From Agroathelia rolfsii (lineage: Eukaryota; Basidiomycota; Agaricomycetes; Amylocorticiales; Amylocorticiaceae): a stretch of 64,000 nucleotides of DNA. Positions 56,134 to 64,000 of the stretch are shown in pieces. The position numbers and the translations under genes were made by a program. Location: positions 62,001-126,000 of the forward strand of contig JABRWF010000008.1 of NCBI GenBank assembly GCA_018343915.1. Reading direction: 5' to 3'. The stretch's first letter is position 1; each line of letters begins with the position of its first letter. The notes below the pieces were generated by a model that did not search any database, was not told the origin of the DNA, and saw nothing but the letters and a program-made list of their open reading frames with translations.

Positions 56134-57110
56134 TGTCAAGAGCACACCAGACTCTTGTCACCAAAACTCAACCTAAGCCTACGTCAACCCCTCAAAGGTA
56201 CGGGGTAGCCAAGTAATGGCTGTTTTACAACTCCCAAGGCTAGGGACGCGCGGGTGTACACTTCCTTGCGCTGTTGCAGCTGTCACGCAAACTAGAGTCT
56301 TAGTATCACTAAGCTTTACTCCAAGTCTACAAGACTTTCAAGCAAGGTCTATACGCAGAACACCGGTTGTCTTGTGTATGCCGCTAGGCGTGCGATGTAT
56401 CTTAACCGCAATAAGCGCAGGGCAATGCCTTTGCTTACTTGAGTGCACTAAGCACTATGTGTGTGTTTACAGAGATGCAAATGGTCACCCAAAGGGCTGG
56501 ACCTGTCTTATGCACTCTAACGTAGAGGGGCACAAAGTGACCTCTAAACAACCAGTAGCACTGAGCACACTGGTTACCTCCTAGCACAAAGCAGAGAGGA
56601 TTTTTGTGTGGAGAGAGAGAGGGGGGGGGGAGACAGGCAATCACGCCTTTGAGAGGTAGTGGCTCTGAAGACGAAGTTTATATTGTGTTAGCATGTATTT
56701 AATACAAAGCACTACTTATGCTTACCTGAAGACAAAGAGAACGAATCTGAGGTCTTCAGGTAGAGGCACTACAGGGTTATATACTAATTCTACCTGGTCT
56801 GTGCGCAGTTACATGGTCTGTGCACAGTAATGCTAAGTATGGTGTGATATTGCACCATAATAAGTCTCGAGTGGTGTCATGATCCGGACCCATGCTCTAG
56901 GCTCTCTGCTTACATAACATGTCACATGACTAGTGGTCACATAATGGCCAGTCACATGGTCGACTGGTCACATGACTTGCTTAGTCATCAGAGTATGTGT
57001 TTACGTAATATACAATATATATATCAAAAAATAGAGAAAAATCAGGAAAAATTCTGAAAAATAATGAAAAATTCGAAATAAAATTATAATACATTGAGCG
57101 ACTCGTAACA
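56134..57110 (-). mobile_element. Solo LTR, Gypsy family C
   Basis: 977 bp with a perfect target duplication GTATT (56129-56133 and 57111-57115). The duplication includes the last base and the TA of the Tc1 element, so this LTR inserted later, at its very edge. It is more diverged from the C element LTRs than those are from each other. Confidence 0.92.
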
Positions 57111-57695
57111 GTATTGTGTCCAATCACCTGAAAACTTCTCAGGGGCCTGTCCTATCTTCTTTGGGGTAGATGAGGACGCAATGGTGGCAGGGGCTGGTTG
57201 TTCCCTTTTGAAGAGGTCAGCAAAGCGGGCTTGTGTTTCCTGCATCTGTTCCATTGAGGCTTGAATGTGGGCTTGGTTTGATTGGAGAAGAGCCAAGATC
57301 TGGCCTAGTTCTTGAGGGAGAGACATTTCAACTTTGGGGAGGGGAGAAGATTCATGCTTCTTTTCTCAGCGGCGTTTGCAATGGCCTTTGGAGGGAGAGG
57401 GGTGTGGGATAATAGGGGATTTGGGGTACGAGGCTTCTGTAGTATATTGCCGGCAGAATTTGGAGGGAGAAGGATATTCAGAAGGCGCTTCTTCCTGTCC
57501 TTCTGGTATCTTTGGGGGAGACGCTTGCGTAGAGACGGCTTCTTTGTCAGAGCCTTCTTCTTCCTCTTCTGATAGATGCAGAGCGGAGCTTGACACAACT
57601 TCCTTGGTAACCTCTAGTGGGGAAGCAGCGGCTTTTGTTGCCTACGGGACGGGGACTTCTTTGGGTTTGTAGGCCGTGCCTTTATGTGTGCTCAT
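57111..57695 (-). pseudogene. A6 gag piece: N-terminus
   Basis: Begins at ATG 57695 on the minus strand (MSTHKGTAYKPKEVPVP), then TAG where A7 has Trp (PVPWATK). It continues through the acidic segment to CKRR, TGA where A7 has CGA-type Arg, and on to MSLPQELGQILALLQSNQ. It ends at SGDWTQY, interrupted by the Tc1 element and LTRs. Confidence 0.85.
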
Positions 57696-58156
57696 TCACA
57701 GAGCAAAGATATGTATTCTTCTTTGTCACCAATGGTTGTACCGGTTTCCAAATGCGGATGACGGGATTCTTCTTCTTCAGCAGGGGCTAGAGCTTGCCCG
57801 TAAAGTAATCACACAAATCACTTAAAAAGGTAATGACAGGGGGGGTAGAAAAGGTGCCACTTGCACTTAGAAGCAATAAACTTTGATCCCCAAGGGGGAC
57901 TCCTAGAATGCCAAGCTATTTAGGCCTGTAGTGCACTTCGGATACAGCCAAGAAATTGCATGGAACGTACATGCTATTCTTGTCTAGACGGAGTTGTAAG
58001 TGGGCTTTGGAGGGCCACACACAATTGCTTTCTGAAGTAGTTTGCTTCTTATGCACTTAGAAAATTGTACGTAAGGAATGATTGAAGGGGATGCTCTTCG
58101 TAAGTGATCGTCACTCGCTTCTTCTCAGACCGCAGGAGTCCGAGGGATTTCCTGGT
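57696..58156 (-). other. A6 5' untranslated leader
   Basis: Collinear with the A3 and A7 leaders. No gene seen. The primer-binding site AGGTCGAAGCT follows at 58157-58167. Confidence 0.6.
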
Positions 58157-58169
58157 AGCTTCGACCTAA

Positions 58170-58646
58170 TGTCAAGGGTACACTCCTTGACTTTAGAATA
58201 TTTGCAGGTCAACACCCACAATTATTTCAAAATACAAAGAATGCACTCTCTTAACATTAAGTACTTAGAAGTACCCATAAATAAGTGTTCCCACAGATAT
58301 TACCACCCTTATTCTATTGAGGGGGCAACCGGGTACTTTCTTATCTTACTTGCAATCGATGCTCTTATGTTCACGCTCACATGCTTAAGGGGATTTTCAC
58401 CACCTTCAAATAGAGAGAGGAGAGAAAGAGAGAGTGGGGGGGGAGGGCTAGGATGTATGGCCTAGGCCTAAGGAATTTACCCTGAAGGCAAAGTGTTTCA
58501 TTAGTAATCTATATAAGGGAGATACAACCTGGGTTTTACTTGCCTGAAGGCAAAGAGGTCAAAGCTGAGCTCTTCAGGACAAGTTACATGCACTATTTAT
58601 ACTAATATTGAATGGTCCGTGTGCAGCATGGATGGTCTGTGCGCAG
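58170..58646 (-). mobile_element. 5' LTR of A6, truncated
   Basis: Only U5, the transcript-start region and part of U3 remain (477 bp). The sequence leaves family A after GTCTGTGCGCAG at 58646. Confidence 0.85.
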
Positions 58647-59232
58647 TAATAAATGTTAGTGGTAGATGTAATGTAGACTACTTGTAGTCCACTAGTTACC
58701 TATATAAAAGACAACTAACTTACTTATGTGAAAAGTTAATGATCTGTTTGGTTGTATAGGCAAAGGCAATAACCTATAAATGTGAAAGCGGTTAGTAACT
58801 AATTACACCTAAGATAAGACTTGATTATCTAGCCAGTGTCTTGTAAGACTACTTACTTGTTACTCCTTTAGAGTAAGGCTTTGATAATGTCTTGTAGACT
58901 TTGTAAGTCTGTAAAGTGAAGTTAGTATGTAAGCTAGTCCTTAGACTATTTAACTCACTTATTTCTGATGAAATAACTTGTCATTTCCAGCCAATTTTGC
59001 TGGTGCTTATATAATACAAAATATTCTAATTTCTACAAGATTAGTAAGCCATTCCTGTGCTTATCTAATCTGCTTAGTAAGAAAAGTTGCTTACAAATCT
59101 ACTTATAAATCAGCTTAGTAATATTCCTATTTGCTGAATAATATGCTTAGTAAGCAGTTTGTGCACTTGGTAAGCAATCTGTGTGCTTAGTCAGTAATTT
59201 GTATAGTATTAGTAAGTAAAGATGTCCATTTA
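58647..59232. repeat. AT-rich region with repeated TTAGTAAG words
   Basis: No gene is seen. Around ten copies of TTAGTAAG or CTTAGTAAGC-like words, many near-palindromic (GCTTAGTAAGC), lie mostly between 59030 and 59220, with related AGTAAC and GTAAGT words further left. This resembles subterminal binding-site arrays of DNA transposons, but no terminal repeats or target duplication could be fixed. Confidence 0.4.
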
Positions 59233-59696
59233 TGTTACACACCGCTCCCAGAACATCAACTCTGGGGCCAATCTCTGCACCATGCTAGCTCCGTGCTCCA
59301 ATTCCTACGCTAGCTTGGGCAGAACTCCGGAGTCCTGTATTCCGCTCCCTCCTGTCGGAGCCTCCGCCATTTCCCACTGTTCCAATCACTTCATTCTGCA
59401 TTTTGCCTTCTATTCCACTGTTCCTTTTTCCCATATGGCCTCCTGCCCCTTGTCCCTTATTTCCACATGTATCCTTTTTGTCTTTCAGTTTTCTTTTGTA
59501 TGATTCACTCCATTCTGTACCTTTCAGCCGATTGGCCTCACCCTTTTCCTCTGAGTATGCTCCTAGAATAGTTTAGTATAAATACAATGCCTTGCATGTA
59601 CTTAGTTACTCAGTTCGGAAATTGACTAAACTTCCCAATCTTCTCTCTGTGTGATTCTCCCTCTCTACTGGACCGTGACTAGTCAAGGGCCTGACA
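59233..59696 (+). mobile_element. Probable 5' LTR of Gypsy element G
   Basis: Starts TGTTACAC and ends near CCTGACA, with TATAAATA at 59577-59584 and a CT-rich leader. The 3' LTR is outside the window, so both limits are inferred. Confidence 0.5.
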
Positions 59697-59887
59697 CATA
59701 AGTCTTGGCCAAGTCTGGTGTTCTCTGCAATATCTGCTCTCCCACCCTTCCGCTTCATCATACATACCCTTGCGCTCCTCTGGACCTCCGCTCTCTGCCA
59801 TCCGACACCTCTGCACTGCCTCTCCGGAGCTCTGCCTCTGTACATGTTTGACAGTATTTCCAAACTCCACTTGTCTAGTTGCACCCC

Positions 59888-62219
59888 ATGTCCAATCGCC
59901 CCCATGACAAGTTTGGACGTTTCATCCCCATTGGACCTCTAGCGGGCGGGGACTTCACTGGTTTCGAAGGCACAACTGGTGGTTTCTCTCTGTCTCCATC
60001 CGCTTCTTCTTCCTTTCCCTCACTACTGGACTCAGCCTTGCAAGCTGCCTCAAAGACCCTCTCTATAGCCTCCGGAGGTAGCAACCAAGCTACGGTGCAA
60101 CCAGGAGATGACGATTTTGAAGATGCTGATAAGGTCAAAGACCAACTTGAAGATCCTCCTCTCCAACCTCCTTCTGGCAATCCTCCAACTCAACCATTAT
60201 CCTCCGGTGGTCCTCCATCTATGGACGATTTTTTCAATTGGATGATGCAATCCTTTGCCACTGCCCTCGCTTCCTCCGCGTCTCTACCTGCTCCTTGTGG
60301 CTCCAAAATTCCGGCCCCAGAAATTTTCAATGGGCTCCACCCTGAGAAGCTCCGCTCCTTCCTTTTCCAAGGCGAGCTCAATTTCCGGGATTGCCCCCGG
60401 GACTTCACCAGCGATGTCAAGGCTTACGCGCTTGACTATACCAAAAGAGACAACCTGCTTCTAAGGAACGCAGGCGGGCTGTATGGCCGGGTTTTACGTC
60501 TGCTACTTGTTTGGTATCTTATTCGAGTGCTTACGTGCTCCCGTTGCTACCAGTTGTAATAGGACAATTCTCGGATCTACTATGCTAGGATCGCGGTCGG
60601 TACTCCAATCCAAAGATTTCCCGTGTGCTCTCTTTGCATCTAATAAATCCTTGAACTGTTTCTTACTCAGGATAGGCGGCTTAGCCCTCCGTGATCAACA
60701 AACACTCGCTAGGTCTTTTTACTGCCTAGGCCTAAATAAATAGGACTTTATATCACTCGCAATGCCTCGATGTATTGAGGTCTTATAAACTTATAGCCTT
60801 CTTATAACAAGGCGTACGTGTACTACTACTAAGCTGCCCTTAAGGCCTTACACTTAATAGAATGAGGGGAGAGGGAGAGGTGGGCTAGGACTTAAGTAAG
60901 CCTGAAGGCGAGATTATATATTAGTTAATATGTAGGAAGTACAAACGGGGGGGGGTGCCCTTACCTAAAGGCGAGAAGGTCGAAGCTAAGGTTCAGGTAA
61001 GGGCTACATGCTTGTATTTATACATAAACAGAAGGGCCCATGCGCAGCCTTGATGGTCTGTGCGCAGCCGGGGTTTGTAAGCAGGAACATGTAATAATGC
61101 AGGGGCAGTGCTTTGCGCCTAAGTCTGATGAGCAACTGATCGGAATGATGAGTCTAGTACTCCTTAGTAATCGCATAGTGATCGGAACGACCCTGGTTCC
61201 TGAGTCTAGACCTTTTGATGAAAAGGAATGATCTAGACTCCGCCTTCCTAATATACTCTTGTCACGAGCACTCCTGTCACGTGGGGCTAACACTGCCAGT
61301 CGCACGCGCGTCAAGATGTCGCCTGCAAGGTATTTTGTCCATATTTCAATGAATAAAAATCGTAAAAATACAATAAAAATATGTACATGTCCGTAAAGAA
61401 AAGGCGAAAAATATCCAACTCATAACAAGCGACTCGCGCAAGGTCATCTACATGATCTCCCACATGACTGGTACAGCCCTTGACTGGTTTGAGCCACACA
61501 TCCTCAACCCCATTGGCGATGTTCCTCCCGCCTGGATGTCCTCCTACAGCACATTCAAGGAGGAGCTCCGCCTCAATTTTGGCCCATACTGGCCCATTGA
61601 AGAAGCCGAGTCTGCCCTCAAATCCTTCGCCATGAAAGACAACTAGCGCATTCAGCCCTACATTGTCCAGTTCAACCGTTGGGCCACCCTGGCTCAATGG
61701 GGCAAATGCACACTGGCCCGATGTTTCTATCTTGGGCTTCCGGACCACCTTCAGGATGCTCTCTGCAACCTCCAAGATGGAAAGCCAATGTGCCTCGTTG
61801 ACCTCTGTATTCAGGCCATGGCCCTCGACGCACAATACTGGGAGCGGAAGAGTGAACTTTCGCAGCGCAACCGGTCCTCCGGATCCTCCTCCACCTCTAT
61901 ACCCAGCAAAAGCCAGCCTTCGGCCTTGGTAGCTCCGCAGAACAGGATGTCCGCCATGCCGACCACCTCCGCAAAACCCAACAGCAAAATGTCCGGTGCC
62001 CTATCCTCCTCCGCTAAACCCCCTCTTAGCTTAGGCTCTGACGGAAAGCTCACAGCGGACGAGTGTCAACGCCGCATCACCAACAACCTCTGCCTATTCT
62101 GTGGAAATACCGGACATGTGGTGAAAGATTGCCAGAAACGTGCATTATCTATCAAAGCTCGTGCCTCCAATACTAGTCCTAACCAGGACTCCGATGCCTC
62201 CGCCAACCAGTTAAAATAA
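59888..62219 (+). pseudogene. gag: G gag, interrupted by a B solo LTR and one stop codon
   Basis: Starts at ATG 59888 (MSNRPHDKFGRF). A Ser/Pro-rich N-terminus leads to the gag core (PAPEIFNGLHPEKLRSFLFQ). The B LTR (60415-61427) splits it; across the AGCGA duplication the frame rejoins exactly (SDSRKVIYMISHMTGTALDW). TAG at 61644-61646 breaks it. The CCHC knuckle is CLFCGNTGHVVKDC. The stop is TAA 62217-62219. The sequence differs from families A-D and represents a separate Gypsy lineage. Confidence 0.88.
60415..61427 (-). mobile_element. Solo LTR, Gypsy family B, in G gag
   Basis: 1013 bp, with a perfect target duplication AGCGA (60410-60414 and 61428-61432). The family B promoter and intron motifs are present. 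Confidence 0.93.
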
Positions 62220-63833
62220 CAGGCAACTCAGATAGTCCTGCGCAGGCGACAAGTTGCCCAGGCAATTACCGTGCACCATCCGTAGTCAAATTGAACGCTT
62301 CTACTATACTCTCTTCACATTTGCTTACATTATCATGTACTTCCCCGCTTGTTGAAAACAATAAAATTTCTTTTTCTGCGCTCATTGACTCCGGCTCGTC
62401 TCATTGTTTTTTGGATTCTGTTTTTGTTTCTAAATATTCCCTACCTACTTCTTCAACTTCTCCAATTAAACTTTGTTTATTTGATGGTAGTAGTTCTTGT
62501 ACTATCTCTCAATCTGTTTCCCTTCCGCTTTGTTTTCCTTCTGGTTGTATACATACACTGACCTTCTATGTTACTCCGTTGGACCCCTTATGTTCCGCCG
62601 TTTTAGGACACAACTGGCTTGCCCACTATAATCCGTCAATTAACTGGGCTCAGGGCAGTATTTTGTTTGATTCGGAAGACACTAAGTGGTCTATGCTGGA
62701 GGATCTGGCTCTTTTGCCATCTCCACCCCCATCCCTGGAATCCCCACCTCGTACGACAACCTTATCTCCATCTCTATCTCCGTCTCCGTCCCTGCCTCTA
62801 TCCCCGTCCCCATCTCTGTCTCCGCCTCTGCATCCGTCTCCGTTGCCATCCCTGGCTCTGCCTCTGCATCCATCTCCGTCGCCATTCCTGGCTCCACTTC
62901 TGCATCCATCTCTGTCTCCATCTCCGTCTCCGTCTCCATCATCATCTCCATTATTGTCTACACCTCCGTCTCCGCCCTCTGTCCCTGTCTCACTGGTCAG
63001 TGTGCCGGCCTTCCTCCGGGCCTGCCGTGCTGACTCGTCTGTGGTGTATGCCCTCAATCCCTCCGACCTTTCGGTCCACGGACGCTCTGCTACTACCTTG
63101 GAACCCACCGACCATTCCCCTATTCCTGACGAGTACCATGACTTTGCCGATATTTTCAGCGAGTCCAGGTCCAAATCCCTGGCACCTCACAGGCTGTACG
63201 ACCTTTGAATTGAGCTCGAGGACGGCATAGCTCCTCCACTTGGTCCTATCTACTCCCTTTCTCTGCCGGAACTCGAGGCCCTTTGCACCTTCATTGACAA
63301 AAACATCCGTACCGGATTCATCCGCCTGTCAACATCTGCTTACAGAGCTCCAGTGTTATTTGTCAAGAAAAAGGACGGATCTCTGCGCCTATGCATAGAT
63401 TTCCGTAGCCTCAACCAAATCTCCAAGAAGGACTGCTATCCACTGCCTCTAATCTCCGACCTCCTTGATGCTCCACGTAAGGCCCATCTCTATACCAAGA
63501 TCAACCTTTGACATGCCTACTATCTCATCTGCATTGCTGAGGGCAATGAATGGAAAATGGCTTTCCGCACCTGCTACAGATTGTTTGAGTGGCGAGTCAT
63601 GCCCTTTGGTCTTACAAACACGTCTGCGGCTTTCCAGAGATTCATGAATGACATTTTCTCTGATCTTCTGGACATCTGTGTAGTTGTGTACCTCGACGAC
63701 ATCCTCATCTATTCCGATGACCCAGATAAACATAAGGACCAGGTCCGCAAAGTCCTACGGAGACTCCACAAACACGGTCTCTATGCCCGTACCAATAAGT
63801 GTCTGTTTGGTGTGGATACTGTCAAGTACCTAG
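62213..63833 (+). pseudogene. pol: G pol: protease and reverse transcriptase, truncated
   Basis: The frame is -1 relative to gag and is open across the gag stop. Protease has ALIDSGSSHCFLD. A Ser-Pro repeat linker follows, then RT (YRAPVLFVKKKDGSLRLCIDFRSLN; FGLTNTSAAFQRFMND; VVYLDDILIYSDD). TGA at 63206-63208 and 63509-63511 interrupt the frame; the latter replaces Arg in the usual DLRHAY-type motif. It breaks at KYL, 63833, where another element begins. Confidence 0.87.
62720..62985 (+). repeat. Coding minisatellite (Ser-Pro linker) in G pol
   Basis: Imperfect six-base repeats of the TCTCCN type, with longer units such as CTGCATCCATCTCCGTC, encode an SPSPS-rich linker between protease and RT. 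Repeat length stays in multiples of three. Confidence 0.85.
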
Positions 63834-64000
63834 TGTCATGGGTCACTCATGACTCAAACCAACCAAACACATCTAGCCTGGGAAGGCTAGGCAAAGGGGG
63901 GGGGGGGGGTACTACTGATATCTTTAATCTCCCCCAGTAGGGAGGTGCAACTCATGTTTAAAGACCTAGAGGCAAGGTCTCCCACTGTTTCATGAAGGCT
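63834..64000 (+). mobile_element. Start of another LTR-like element, cut by the window end
   Basis: G pol stops abruptly at TGTCATGGG, which resembles the LTR starts of the other families. A dyad GTCATG/CATGAC and a G run (about 63897-63909) follow. Only 167 bp are visible, so identity is tentative. Confidence 0.4.

Larger units (their letters stand above)
28458..58646 (-). mobile_element. Gypsy chromovirus A6, old and highly interrupted
   Basis: This is the host for most insertions in the right half. Its own pieces are pol at 28458-28860, 36352-36829, 37704-38061 and 45271-45388, gag at 52586-53489 and 57111-57695, primer-binding site 58157-58167 and 5' LTR 58170-58646. Removing the insertions with their target duplications restores a continuous family A gag-pol order. 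RNase H, integrase and the 3' LTR are lost at the A5 junction; the 5' LTR is cut at 58646. Confidence 0.88.

Noticed and set aside
59030..59220. Telomere or telomere-associated repeat
   Set aside because: TTAGTAAG words are irregular and in both orientations, without TTAGGG-type tandem order.
59606..59905. 99-codon minus-strand frame
   Set aside because: It overlaps the leader and start of G gag and has no recognisable feature.
62720..62985. CRISPR-like repeat array
   Set aside because: The repeats are short, overlapping, coding and without spacers; this is a eukaryotic minisatellite within pol.

Overview
The window is a stack of nested transposable elements from a fungus, most likely a basidiomycete. 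The evidence is dense Ty3/Gypsy chromovirus polyproteins of the Tf1/sushi type (RT, RNase H, integrase, C-terminal chromodomain), short GT-AG introns of about 55 nt, a Zn(II)2Cys6-type protein and a Tc1-type transposon. A Rhizoctonia-like agaricomycete is possible, but the species cannot be fixed from sequence alone. Only one apparent host gene is seen (1675-2613). I saw no rRNA, tRNA or CRISPR.

I use working names for the LTR families. A (about 850 bp, TGTCATGAG...CCTTGACA), B (about 1005 bp, TGTTATGAG...CCTTGACA), C (about 980 bp, TGTTACGAG...CTCTTGACA) and D (about 858 bp, an A relative) belong to chromovirus Gypsy elements. F (about 873 bp) is an LTR-like family with no coding partner here. 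G is a different Gypsy lineage at the right end.

Layout: 257-1087 solo LTR A; 1675-2613 zinc-cluster gene; 3058-10829 two 5'-truncated A elements (A1, A2) broken by three F copies and a B solo LTR; 11020-22076 minus-strand element A4, containing full-length A3 (11374-18563), a small Copia-like solo LTR, a D solo LTR and, at its right edge, D element 22077-27617; 27618-28457 an LTR A that joins two unrelated flanks; 28458-58646 the old minus-strand element A6, split by full-length B (28861-36351), F4 (36830-37703), full-length C (38062-45270), full-length A7 (45389-52585), a B solo LTR, a Tc1 transposon (54509-56129) and a C solo LTR; 58647-59232 AT-rich repeats; 59233-63833 Gypsy element G with a B solo LTR inside its gag; 63834 onward the start of another element. 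Almost every insertion has a perfect 5-bp target duplication, so the order of events can be read directly.

The most interesting signals are shared by chromovirus families A-D. (1) The first 11 nt of the predicted transcript are exactly complementary to the primer-binding site just inside the 5' LTR, with matched changes between families, as in Tf1 self-priming. (2) A 57-60 nt candidate intron begins exactly 23 nt after the predicted start of transcription in every family. (3) Gag and Pol are joined by a GGGTTTT -1 frameshift site next to the gag stop codon, followed by a conserved hairpin. (4) Nearly all inactivating changes are C-to-T or G-to-A transitions, often at CGA codons, consistent with RIP-like mutation or decay of methylated CpG.
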